Source of the DNA: Orlajensenia sp001423545 | Lineage (GTDB): Bacteria; Actinomycetota; Actinomycetes; Actinomycetales; Microbacteriaceae | Direction of reading: 5' to 3' | Assembly: GCA_001423545.1 (NCBI GenBank) | Contig: LMOK01000003.1 | Coordinates: 186,001-250,000 of the forward strand | DNA length: 64,000 bases | In this document: piece after piece, positions 17,137 through 25,465 of the stretch | Layout of the letters: each line of letters begins with the position of its first letter | Position numbering within the stretch: the first letter of the stretch is position 1 | The notes under the pieces: model-generated | Told to the model about the DNA's origin: nothing | Databases searched by the model: none | What the model saw: only the letters and a program-made list of their open reading frames with translations | Translations under genes and position numbers: made by a program

Positions 17137-20100
17137 TCAGAACAGGAACAGCAGCGGGAACGGGTTGCTGACCGAACTCGCAGCCGAGCCCACCCCGCTG
17201 AACTCGGCCCGCACGATGTGGATTCCCGAGCGGAGCGGCGGCAGAGTGATGGTGGCTGAGCCGTTCGCCTTCAGGGCGACGGGCGCTCCCGCCTTCTTCC
17301 CGTTGATGCTCAGCTGCACCGTGCCCCCGGCAACGGACTCGGTGGAGGAGACCTTCACGGTCGCCTTCGTGGTCTGCCAGGAGAAGGCGAGCAGACGCGA
17401 CAACGACAGCGACGTGGTCGACGGCGCCTTCGGAGTCACGGCGGCAGAGGTCGCCGTGGCCGAGGTCAGGCCCTGCTTCGCGGCCGTGACGACGACGGTC
17501 ACAGCCGAGCCGGCATCCGTCGCGCGGACCGTGTAGACGGCCTTCGTCGCGCCGACGACATCGACCCCGTCGACCTGCCACTGGTAGCTGAAGCTCAGCC
17601 CCTCCGTGTCCCAGGTGCCCGGTGTCGCGGTGAGCCTGCTCCCCACGAGCGCGGTGCCGCTGATCGCCGGAACGACGGTGTTCACGGGCGAGACCGGAGG
17701 CGCCACGGCCACGGCCACCAGCTGTCCGACGCCCCATCGGGCCGTCGACTGGTATCCGGCGCCCGACGGGTCCGCCCAGTTGCGGATGGAGGTGCGTGCC
17801 CCGGCTGCGGCATCGTTCACCTGGAAGTCCAGGCCGTGCACGGTGTCGATGCCGCCGTACTCGAGGAGGCTCACGGCGGCCTCGACGACGTAGCCGCCGT
17901 CGGCGAGCGCCGTGGCACTCTGCACCCGGTTCGCCTGGAAGGCCTCGTCGCCGGTGCCGAACGACACGGCGTTGGCCGCGCTGATCCGGATCTGCGTGTC
18001 GTCGTAGCGGTAGGAGCCGTTCTTGGCGTTGCCGGGATCGACGTAGATCTCGACCGAGTCCTGGATCCACGGGTCGGATCCCGACACGTCGACGACGGGG
18101 TCGGCCACCTCGGCGAGCACGTAGAGCGTCTGGTCGCGCCAGAGCGTTCGCACCGTCGCGGTGGCACCCGAGGTTCCCACCACCTGCTTGTCCGTGGTCA
18201 CGGCGTTCGCGTCGGTCCAGGCCTCGTCGATCTCGCCATCGATGGCCGGGGCGGATGCCGCCTGCACGACCTCGAGGAACGACAGCGGCTCCAGCAGGGT
18301 GATGGTGCCGACAGCGCCCGGCGAGTTCCAGCCGGTGGGGTCGCTCCCCTCGTCGAGGATGCGCACGTCGAAGCTGTGGGTCTCCCCCTGTGCTGCTGTG
18401 ATCGGGATCTGGACCACCGCCTCGTAACCGCCGGATCGGGGCGTGAAGACGCCGTCCATGTCACCGATCCCGTCGGTGAAGATGCGCCGGACACCGCCGT
18501 CGACCTCGAACTCGAGTCCGTCCTCCTCGGCCGGCGTGGCATCGTCGACGCTCACGTAGACGGTCAGGTGGTCGGCCGCCCAGCGGAGCTGGAACGAGCC
18601 CCGGTCCTCGATCGGGAGCAGCGGCAGCCGGTCCCACTCGGGAGACGACGTCGCCTCGCCGGTGAGCGGAACGTCGCCCTGGAACACGTTGGCCGTGCGC
18701 ACGCGCGGGGCCAGGTCGCCGTCGACGATGCCGTCGTAGGCCGGCTTGGCCTGCAACCCGTCGTCGAACACCAACGGAGCGCCGGAACTAGCTCGCCAGC
18801 TGCGGCCGTCGGTCAGCCCCCACACGGTCACGGAGAACAGGTCGTCGGCGTGCTCCCGGAAGGAGCGGAAGGCGTCGCGGTAGTAGTAACCCTGCTCGAT
18901 GAGGTTCGCCTGGGTCACCGGGGTACCCGTCGTGACGTCCAGCTCCGTCACGGCCTGCGTCACCGGGAGGTCCTCGAAGGCGACGACAGCCTCACCGAGC
19001 GTGCTCGCCGGCAGCGACAGGCTCACGTGGAACTGGTGGCCGACGCCGTCGACGGGCACTCCGCGCTCGAGGAGGCGCTGCACCAGCGCATGGTAGCGGG
19101 CCTGCTTTCCGGCCTGCTCCGAGTTGTAGTCGTTGATGAACAGCGTCACCGGGTGCTCGACTCCCTCCGCCGCGTACTCGCCGTTGAAGGCCTCGTTCGC
19201 GTACTGGAAGGCCAGGTCGATGAACTGCTCGCCGAGGATGCGGTACCACTCGCTGCGTCGCAGTCCGTCGGCCGAGTCGGCGGCATCCGACACCACCTCG
19301 TTCACGACATCGAACGCGTACAGCGGGTTGGTGTCGCTGCCGAAGGCCCCGTAGGTGTCGCTGAGGTGCTGCGCGACGCTGAAGATGTGGGTGCGCATCC
19401 TGTCCTTCAGCACCTGCTGGTCGGCAGCGCTGGCGGTGAGCGGCGCGCCCCCGTCACCCTGGAAGAACCAGGCCGGTGTCTGGCTGTGCCACACGAGCGT
19501 GTGCCCGTAGACGTTCAGGTCGTTGTCGCGGGCGAACGACATGAGGGTGTCGGCCTCGGCGTTGGAGGTGAAGACGCCGTTCGCGTCGTACCAGGCCTCG
19601 GGCTTCATGTAGTTCTCGCTGGTGACCTGGTCGAAGTGCTTGAGCAGCAGTTCGGATGCCGCTCCCGTGGTCTCGCGGCTGTCGATGGCGACGCCGATCG
19701 GGAAGTCGACGGTGTCCTTGATCGGCACCAGGTCCTGCACCTGAGACGGTTCGGGAACGCTCACGACGATGTCGTCGACGTACAGGTCGGAGGTGTTGGT
19801 GCCGTTGTAGTCGGTCTCGAGGTACAGCAGCGCCGAGTCGGCCGCGCCCATCGGGAAGGTGGCCGTCACCTCGGTCCATCCGTCGTTCGCCACCGAGGCG
19901 AACTGCGCGAGGGTCGAGTAGCTGGTGGAGCCGTCGACCGTGCGCGCCATGCTCAGCCAGACGTCATCGGTCGGCTGCCCGTCTCCGAAGCGCACCCAGG
20001 CCGTGAGGTCGTAGGTGGTTCCGGTCTGCAGGAGACCGCTGATGTCACGGCCGATCCCGCTTCCCTGAGAAGTGCGCTCGGTGACGGATGCCGAGAACTC

Positions 20101-21423
20101 GCCCTCGTGTGCGACGGCATCCGTCGTCTCCACGATCGGAGCTCCGGAACCGCTGTCACGCGGCCCCCAGCCATCGAGGCCGTCCTCGAAGTCGGTGTCG
20201 ATGACGTTCTCGCCGCCGGATGCCGCAGGGGCGCCGACAGGGAGGCTGAAGGTCCAGCCATCGGCGAGGCGCTCGGAGACCACGGTCTTCACGGCCGCGA
20301 GAGTGCCGGCACGGTCGCCGCCGCCGTCGTGCGCGAGCACGACCTGTCCGGGCTTCATCGCGGCCCGCAGGTTCGTGGTGAGAGTGTCGACGTCCTGCGT
20401 CTCCCAGTCGTTGATCGTGTTGACGACGCCGAGCGGCTGCATGCCGAGAGCGACAGCCACCGCCGCGGTCTGACCCCAGGAGCCATTGGGGGCCCGGAAG
20501 AACGGCACCGGCGCATCGGGGTCGCCGAGTGCCGTGCGGATGGTGGCGAGGTTCGCCTTCATCCGCTCCTCGGCGGCCGCTGCGGACAGGCCGCCCATGT
20601 CGTCGTAGTCCGTCGAGTGGTTGCAGAGGGTGTGACCCTCGGCGACGATGCGCTTCAGCAGGTCGGCTCCGCCCGGAGCGGTGATGTTCTGGCCGATCAC
20701 GCAGAACGTCGCGTGCAGTTCGTTCGCCTTCAGGTAGTCGAGCACTGCCGGCGTCGTGCCCGGGTTCGGGCCGTCGTCGAAGGTGAGCGCGGCCACGTCG
20801 CCGCTGCCCCGGGCGAGGGTCACCGGGGTGGCGACGGGGTTCGGCGCACCGCCGGGGATGAAGTCGGGATCGGGGTCGGGGCCGGGGCCGGCATCCGTCG
20901 TCGTCACGAGGATGTCGTCCACGAGGTAGCTGTACGGCGCCGCCGGAGCGAGGTCCGCCGTGCCGATGTAGACCTGGAGCGCTGCGGGGTCGGCGTCGGC
21001 CGGCACGGTGTACTCGCCGCTGACGTTGGTCCAGGCATCCGCCGTCATGGTGGTGTTGCCGATCCAGGAGTAGGCGGGCTTCATGACCAGGCGCACGCCG
21101 ACGCTTCCAGGCACACCCGGTGCAAGACGCGCCCTCATGCTGAACGCGTAGGTGGATCCCGGCTCGAAGACACCCGTGGGGCTCTGCAGGCCCACATAGT
21201 CGGCGGCTCGGTCGGTGATCTTGGCGACCTTGCCGGCGTCGTCGTCGATGACGCTCACGGTTCCGGCGCCTCCCCCGCTCTGCGTCCAGCTGCCCGTGGT
21301 GCCGTCTTCGAAATCGACGGAACTCACGGTGACGGGTGCGGCGGATGCCGGTGAGATCGGCCCGATCACCATCCCGGCCGTGGCGAGTGCGATGACGATG
21401 GCTCCGAATGTGCGACGTTGCAT
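17137..21423 (-). CDS. secreted NodB deacetylase-GH10 xylanase multidomain protein
   Basis: A 1428-residue exported protein. The signal peptide covers residues 1-28 (cleavage after ASA). A CBM4/9-type domain spans about 32-178, then a CE4 NodB domain about 208-395 with TFDDGP at 214-219, R310 in FFRAPNGSW, D339-W340 and H365. A second CBM4/9-type domain is at about 405-556. GH10 occupies about 566-900 with GHTLVWH, acid/base E709 (FDVVNEVV) and nucleophile E827 (TELDV). Two CBM9-like domains (about 910-1045 and 1055-1235) and two Ig-like domains (1248-1332, 1336-1425) end the protein; there is no LPXTG or other anchor. It should deacetylate and cut xylan outside the cell. In NodB motif 2 the expected second histidine is Tyr273. 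Operator-like TTTCGAAA sequences lie upstream. Confidence 0.93.
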   Translation of the reverse strand: MQRRTFGAIVIALATAGMVIGPISPASAAPVTVSSVDFEDGTTGSWTQSGGGAGTVSVIDDDAGKVAKITDRAADYVGLQSPTGVFEPGSTYAFSMRARLAPGVPGSVGVRLVMKPAYSWIGNTTMTADAWTNVSGEYTVPADADPAALQVYIGTADLAPAAPYSYLVDDILVTTTDAGPGPDPDPDFIPGGAPNPVATPVTLARGSGDVAALTFDDGPNPGTTPAVLDYLKANELHATFCVIGQNITAPGGADLLKRIVAEGHTLCNHSTDYDDMGGLSAAAAEERMKANLATIRTALGDPDAPVPFFRAPNGSWGQTAAVAVALGMQPLGVVNTINDWETQDVDTLTTNLRAAMKPGQVVLAHDGGGDRAGTLAAVKTVVSERLADGWTFSLPVGAPAASGGENVIDTDFEDGLDGWGPRDSGSGAPIVETTDAVAHEGEFSASVTERTSQGSGIGRDISGLLQTGTTYDLTAWVRFGDGQPTDDVWLSMARTVDGSTSYSTLAQFASVANDGWTEVTATFPMGAADSALLYLETDYNGTNTSDLYVDDIVVSVPEPSQVQDLVPIKDTVDFPIGVAIDSRETTGAASELLLKHFDQVTSENYMKPEAWYDANGVFTSNAEADTLMSFARDNDLNVYGHTLVWHSQTPAWFFQGDGGAPLTASAADQQVLKDRMRTHIFSVAQHLSDTYGAFGSDTNPLYAFDVVNEVVSDAADSADGLRRSEWYRILGEQFIDLAFQYANEAFNGEYAAEGVEHPVTLFINDYNSEQAGKQARYHALVQRLLERGVPVDGVGHQFHVSLSLPASTLGEAVVAFEDLPVTQAVTELDVTTGTPVTQANLIEQGYYYRDAFRSFREHADDLFSVTVWGLTDGRSWRASSGAPLVFDDGLQAKPAYDGIVDGDLAPRVRTANVFQGDVPLTGEATSSPEWDRLPLLPIEDRGSFQLRWAADHLTVYVSVDDATPAEEDGLEFEVDGGVRRIFTDGIGDMDGVFTPRSGGYEAVVQIPITAAQGETHSFDVRILDEGSDPTGWNSPGAVGTITLLEPLSFLEVVQAASAPAIDGEIDEAWTDANAVTTDKQVVGTSGATATVRTLWRDQTLYVLAEVADPVVDVSGSDPWIQDSVEIYVDPGNAKNGSYRYDDTQIRISAANAVSFGTGDEAFQANRVQSATALADGGYVVEAAVSLLEYGGIDTVHGLDFQVNDAAAGARTSIRNWADPSGAGYQSTARWGVGQLVAVAVAPPVSPVNTVVPAISGTALVGSRLTATPGTWDTEGLSFSYQWQVDGVDVVGATKAVYTVRATDAGSAVTVVVTAAKQGLTSATATSAAVTPKAPSTTSLSLSRLLAFSWQTTKATVKVSSTESVAGGTVQLSINGKKAGAPVALKANGSATITLPPLRSGIHIVRAEFSGVGSAASSVSNPFPLLFLF

Positions 21424-21500
21424 CAGAAGCGCCCCTTTGCGCTGGGAGATATGTGGAGATTGCCAACATATGCGCCAGCCCTGAAAGGGGGGTCAGGTCG

Positions 21501-21540
21501 TTATCGAAACGTTACGAAATTGCTCCGATAGTTTCGAAAT
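21501..21540. promoter_or_regulatory. operator-like sequences before the secreted xylanase gene
   Basis: Two related blocks lie in the 139-bp gap: TTATCGAAACGTTACGAAAT (21501-21520) and ATAGTTTCGAAATGG (21528-21542), the latter containing the palindrome TTTCGAAA at 21532-21539. The same ATAGTTT/TTTCGAAA pattern occurs in front of the neighbouring LacI gene (22604-22620). This suggests that the LacI protein controls the xylanase. Confidence 0.6.
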
Positions 21541-21562
21541 GGGAAGGGCCCGGGGTCGTCCC

Positions 21563-22594
21563 TCAACGAGCGGGCCGGGCCGGCGGCGCCGTACTCTCGC
21601 GCACCACGAGGTTGGTCGCCAGGTCGATGCGCGGAGTTCCCGTGAACGTCTCGCTGCTCATCCGGATGGCGATGCGCGTCGCCTCCTCGGCCATGCGCCG
21701 CAGCGGCTGGTGGATGGTCGTGAGCCTGGGACTCACCCACTGGACCAGCGGGATGTCGTCGTAGCCGACGATCGACAGGTCCTCGGGAACGCGCAACCCG
21801 CGCGATCGAGCCACCTCGAGCACGCCGAGCGCCTGCAGGTCGCTGCCGGCGAAGATGGCCGTGGGCGGGTTCTCCAGCGAGAGCAGCTCGGCGGCGTGCG
21901 AGCGCCCGCCCGTCACGTGGAAGTCGCCGAAGCGCACCCAGTCGGGGTCGACGTCGAGCCCGGCGGAGTTCATGGCCGTGCGGTAGCCGTCGACCCGGGC
22001 CAGGGAGCACATCATGTCCTCGGGCCCGGTGATGGTGGCGATGCGCGTGTGCCCGAGTTCGATGAGGTGGCGGGTGGCGAGGAGCCCTCCCGACCAGTTC
22101 GCCGATCCGACGGACGGCACGTCGGGCGACGGATCTCCGGCCGGATCGATGATGACGAACGGGATGGCGCGCGACTGCAGCCGCTCGCGGTACTCGGGCG
22201 CGAGGCCGGAGAACACGAGCACGACGGCGACGGGTCGGCGACGCATGACGCCCTCGACCCAGGCCGGGTCGGGCGCGTGCCTGCTGCCGCTCTCGGTGAG
22301 CACCACGGACAGGCCGTGCTCCTTGGCGACGGCCTCGACGCCGGTGATGATCTCCATCGACCAGACGCTCTCGAGCTCATGGAAGACCAGCTCGATGAGG
22401 TCGGCCTTCGCGGCCGTTCCGGCACCGCGGCGGGCATAACCGCGCTGCGCCAGCAGCTCCTCCACGCGCGACCGGGTGGCGGCGGCGACATCGGCCCGAC
22501 CGTTGAGCACCTTGGAGATGGTCGACAGCGAGACACCGGCCTCCTCGGCGACGGAGGCGAGGGTGACGCGATCATCGGTGTGGGCTGTCGTCAT
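21563..22594 (-). CDS. LacI family transcriptional regulator (xylan/xylose locus)
   Basis: A 343-residue repressor with helix-turn-helix at residues 10-57 (TLASVAEEAGVSLSTISKVL) and a sugar-sensing domain ending with LSIVGYDDIPLVQWVSPRLTTI. The frame extends 16 codons upstream, but the ATG at 22594 gives the canonical N-terminus. It lies between the secreted xylanase (same strand, downstream) and divergent xylA. TTTCGAAA-type palindromes flank it on both sides, so it probably represses itself, the xylanase and perhaps xylA. The inducer is likely xylose or a xylo-oligosaccharide. Confidence 0.92.
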   Translation of the reverse strand: MTTAHTDDRVTLASVAEEAGVSLSTISKVLNGRADVAAATRSRVEELLAQRGYARRGAGTAAKADLIELVFHELESVWSMEIITGVEAVAKEHGLSVVLTESGSRHAPDPAWVEGVMRRRPVAVVLVFSGLAPEYRERLQSRAIPFVIIDPAGDPSPDVPSVGSANWSGGLLATRHLIELGHTRIATITGPEDMMCSLARVDGYRTAMNSAGLDVDPDWVRFGDFHVTGGRSHAAELLSLENPPTAIFAGSDLQALGVLEVARSRGLRVPEDLSIVGYDDIPLVQWVSPRLTTIHQPLRRMAEEATRIAIRMSSETFTGTPRIDLATNLVVRESTAPPARPAR

Positions 22595-22603
22595 GTTTCG
22601 ATC

Positions 22604-22620
22604 ATAGTTTTCGAAACTAT
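22604..22620. promoter_or_regulatory. palindromic operator between lacI-type gene and xylA
   Basis: ATAGTTT-TCG-AAACTAT is an inverted repeat with perfect 7-bp arms and a 3-bp centre, 10 bp upstream of the regulator start. It matches the blocks before the xylanase gene, so it is probably the regulator's own site. Confidence 0.7.
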
Positions 22621-22654
22621 CGACGTGGTTGCAATGCGGCATCCGTCGCTATAC

Positions 22655-22669
22655 GTTGTTCTTAACAAC
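22655..22669. promoter_or_regulatory. operator-like inverted repeat before xylA
   Basis: GTTGTT-CTT-AACAAC has perfect 6-bp arms and lies 27 bp upstream of xylA, just after a -10-like TATACG at 22650-22655. The shape is reminiscent of ROK-type XylR operators (TTTGTT...AACAAA); which regulator binds is not known. Confidence 0.55.
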
Positions 22670-22695
22670 AATTCCGTTCATCGAGGAGCAGGAAC

Positions 22696-23883
22696 ATGAA
22701 CACCCCCACTCGCGCCGACAAGTTCTCCTTCGGCCTCTGGACCATCGGCTACAACGGCACCGACCCCTTCGGCGGCCCCACCCGCAACCCGCTCGACGTG
22801 GTGCACGCCGTCGAGAAGCTCTCCGAGCTCGGCGCCTACGGCCTCACCTTCCACGACGACGACCTGTTCGCCTTCGGGTCGACGGATGCCGAACGCCAGA
22901 CCCAGATCGACCGCCTCAAGCAGGTTCTCGCCGACACCGGCCTCATCGTGCCGATGGTCACCACGAACCTGTTCAGCGCGCCGGTCTTCAAGGACGGCGG
23001 CTTCACCTCGAACGACCGCGCCGTGCGTCGCTTCGCGCTCCGCAAGGTGCTGCGCAACCTCGACCTGGCCGCAGAGCTGGGCGCCAAGACCTTCGTCATG
23101 TGGGGCGGCCGCGAGGGCGCCGAGTACGACTCGGCCAAGGACATCCGCTCGGCCCTCGAGCGCTACCGCGAGGCCGTGAACCTGCTCGGCGACTATGTCA
23201 CCGACAAGGGCTACGACATCCGTTTCGCCATCGAGCCCAAGCCGAACGAGCCGCGCGGCGACATCCTGCTGCCGACCCTGGGGCACGCCCTCGCCTTCAT
23301 CAGCTCGCTCGAGCGCCCCGAGCTCGTGGGCCTCAACCCCGAGGTCGGACACGAGCAGATGGCTGGCCTCAACTTCGCCGCCGGCATCGCCCAGGCGCTG
23401 TACCACGACAAGCTGTTCCACATCGACCTCAACGGCCAGCGCGGCATCAAGTACGACCAGGACCTCGTGTTCGGTCACGGCGACCTGCACAACGCCTTCG
23501 CGCTCGTCGACCTGCTCGAGAACGGCGGCCCCAACGGCGGCCCGTCCTACGAGGGCCCGCGCCACTTCGACTACAAGCCGAGCCGCACCGAGGACGAGAC
23601 CGGCGTCTGGGACTCGGCCGCGGCCAACATGCGCACCTACCTGCTGCTGAAGGAGCGCGCCGCGGCCTTCCGCGCCGACCCCGAGGTGCAGGAGGCGCTG
23701 GCCGCCGCCCGCGTTGCCGAGCTCGCTCAGCCCACCCTCGGCGCCGGCGAGAGCTACGACGACCTGCTGGCCGACCGAGCCTCCTACGAGGACTTCGACG
23801 CCGAGGCCTACCTCGGCGGCAAGGGCTTCGGCTTCGTGCGGCTGCAGCAGCTGGCGACCGAGCACCTGCTGGGTGCCCGCTAG
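22696..23883 (+). CDS. xylA: xylose isomerase
   Basis: A 395-residue enzyme converting D-xylose to D-xylulose in the cytoplasm. Conserved catalytic and metal residues are present: H53 in TFHDDD, E180 and K182 in AIEPKPNEPRGD, E216 and H219 in NPEVGHE, and the HIDLNGQRG segment further on. Length and sequence fit the short actinobacterial class I type. AGGAG precedes the ATG by about nine bases. It is divergent from the LacI regulator and followed by xylB after a 121-bp gap that holds a long inverted repeat. Confidence 0.97.
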   Translation: MNTPTRADKFSFGLWTIGYNGTDPFGGPTRNPLDVVHAVEKLSELGAYGLTFHDDDLFAFGSTDAERQTQIDRLKQVLADTGLIVPMVTTNLFSAPVFKDGGFTSNDRAVRRFALRKVLRNLDLAAELGAKTFVMWGGREGAEYDSAKDIRSALERYREAVNLLGDYVTDKGYDIRFAIEPKPNEPRGDILLPTLGHALAFISSLERPELVGLNPEVGHEQMAGLNFAAGIAQALYHDKLFHIDLNGQRGIKYDQDLVFGHGDLHNAFALVDLLENGGPNGGPSYEGPRHFDYKPSRTEDETGVWDSAAANMRTYLLLKERAAAFRADPEVQEALAAARVAELAQPTLGAGESYDDLLADRASYEDFDAEAYLGGKGFGFVRLQQLATEHLLGAR

Positions 23884-23899
23884 CGCTCGCTTCCCTTTC

Positions 23900-23978
23900 C
23901 GCAGCTCAGGCTGGATGCTGTTCGACAGGCTCGATTCGCACGATTCGTCCTGCTGAGCCTGATCCAGCCTGAGCTGCG
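23900..23978. repeat. long inverted repeat between xylA and xylB
   Basis: Arms of 17 bp at 23900-23916 and 23962-23978 are perfectly complementary (CGCAGCTCAGGCTGGAT and its complement). An inner stem CAGGCTC (23926-23932) pairs with GAGCCTG (23955-23961). The transcript could fold into a long hairpin that stabilises the xylA message or partly terminates before xylB. It shares ACAGGCTCGAT with the hairpin at 41397-41463. Confidence 0.8.
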
Positions 23979-24004
23979 CCCGTCTCGATCGAATGCGTGA
24001 ACCC

Positions 24005-25414
24005 ATGACTCTCGTCGCCGGCGTCGACTCCTCGACGCAGTCCTGCAAGGTCGTCATCCGCGACGCCTCCACTGGAGCGCTCGTGCGCTCGGGCCGGGCG
24101 CCGCATCCCGATGGCACCGAGGTCGACCCCACCGCCTGGTGGGGCGCCCTGCTGTCGGCGTTCAGCGATGCCGGCGGGTTCGACGGCGTCGAGGCGATCT
24201 CGATCGGCGGCCAGCAGCACGGCATGGTCGTACTCGACGCCGACGGCCGGGTCATCCGCGACGCCCTGCTGTGGAACGACACCCGCTCGGCGCAGGCCGC
24301 CCTCGACCTCATCGCCGAGGTCGGCGCCGAGGAGTACGCCCGGCGCACCGGCGTCGTCCCCGTCGCGTCGTTCACGGCCACCAAGCTGCGCTGGCTGCGG
24401 GATGCCGAGCCGGATGCCGCGGCTCGCGTCGCGGCGGTCGCGCTCCCCCACGACTGGCTCACCTGGCGGCTGCGCGGCTTCGGTCCCGTCGGGGAGTCGC
24501 CGCTCGGGCCGGTGCTCGAGGAGCTGACGACGGACAGGTCGGATGCCAGCGGCACCGCATACTGGAGCGCCGCGACGGGCGACTACGACCGCGAGCTGTT
24601 CGTGCGCGCTCTCGGCCGCGACGCCGTGCTCCCCCGGGTTCTCGGCCCCTCCGAGCGCGCCGGCCAGACGCCCGACGGCATCGTCGTGGGCGCCGGCGCC
24701 GGCGACAACGCCGCTGCCGCCCTCGGCCTCGACGCCCAGCCGGGCGACGTCGTCGTCTCGATCGGAACGTCGGGCACGGTCTTCGCCGTGACGGACGCCC
24801 CGACCGCAGACGCCTCGGGCACCGTCGCGGGCTTCGCCGACGCGAGCGGCAACGCCCTCCCCCTGATCGCCACGCTGAACGCGGCGCGCGTGCTCGATGC
24901 CGTCGCGGGAGTGCTGGGCGTCTCCCATGCCGAGCTCGGCCGCCTGGCGCTCGAGGCCGAGCCTGCGGCATCCGGAGCCGTGCTCGTTCCCTACTTCGAG
25001 GGCGAGCGGACCCCCAACCTGCCCGACGCGACGGCGACCTTCTCGGGACTCACACTGGCCAGCACCACCCGGCCGACCCTCGCGCGCGCGGCCATCGAGG
25101 GCATGCTGTGCGGCCTCGCCGACGGACTGGATGCCGTTCGTGGCCAGGGCGTGTCGGCGACGCGGCTGCTGCTCATCGGTGGCGCCGCCCAGAACCCTGC
25201 GGTGCGGGCTGTCGCGGCGCAGGTGTTCGACGTGCCCGTCGTGGTGCCGGCCGCCGGCGAGTACGTGGCGGATGGCGCCGCCCGCCAGGCGGCCTGGGCT
25301 CTGACGGGGTCTCGCCCGACCTGGGCGCTGGCGATCGAGGCGGAACTGCCGCTCGACACGCGCCCGGTCATCCGGGAGCAGTACGCGGCTGCGGCCGCTC
25401 CATCCGCTCTCTGA
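24005..25414 (+). CDS. xylB: xylulokinase
   Basis: A 469-residue FGGY-family kinase that phosphorylates D-xylulose for the pentose phosphate pathway. The N-terminal phosphate-binding motif is GVDSSTQSCKVV, followed by LLWNDTRS and, in the second domain, GAGDNAAAALG and the IGTSGTVFA loop. Two in-frame ATG codons exist at 23993 and 24005; the second matches the usual MTLVAGVDSSTQ start, but neither has a strong Shine-Dalgarno sequence. It follows xylA on the same strand. It converges with the DUF1648 gene, with a repeat element between them. Confidence 0.95.
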   Translation: MTLVAGVDSSTQSCKVVIRDASTGALVRSGRAPHPDGTEVDPTAWWGALLSAFSDAGGFDGVEAISIGGQQHGMVVLDADGRVIRDALLWNDTRSAQAALDLIAEVGAEEYARRTGVVPVASFTATKLRWLRDAEPDAAARVAAVALPHDWLTWRLRGFGPVGESPLGPVLEELTTDRSDASGTAYWSAATGDYDRELFVRALGRDAVLPRVLGPSERAGQTPDGIVVGAGAGDNAAAALGLDAQPGDVVVSIGTSGTVFAVTDAPTADASGTVAGFADASGNALPLIATLNAARVLDAVAGVLGVSHAELGRLALEAEPAASGAVLVPYFEGERTPNLPDATATFSGLTLASTTRPTLARAAIEGMLCGLADGLDAVRGQGVSATRLLLIGGAAQNPAVRAVAAQVFDVPVVVPAAGEYVADGAARQAAWALTGSRPTWALAIEAELPLDTRPVIREQYAAAAAPSAL

Positions 25415-25416
25415 GA

Positions 25417-25465
25417 CCGGACGCAGTCGGCGGCCGAAGCGCCGCGACCCCTCAGCGAGCGCGTA
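25417..25465. repeat. intergenic hairpin repeat, copy between xylB and the DUF1648 gene
   Basis: This copy reads CCGGACGCAGTCGGCGGCC followed by GAAGCGC, and its far end CCTCAGCGAGCGCG includes the stop of the convergent DUF1648 gene. The hairpin pairing has one mismatch here. It belongs to the family seen near 7369, 38017, 58034 and 62165. Confidence 0.6.

Noticed and set aside
17836..21354. A 1172-codon open frame opposite the large xylanase gene
   Set aside because: It mirrors the codon pattern of the real gene, has Arg/Val/Glu-biased composition and no domain. It is an antisense shadow typical of high-GC DNA.
22678..24555. A 625-codon open frame opposite xylA and xylB
   Set aside because: It crosses two well-supported genes on the other strand and has no family features.
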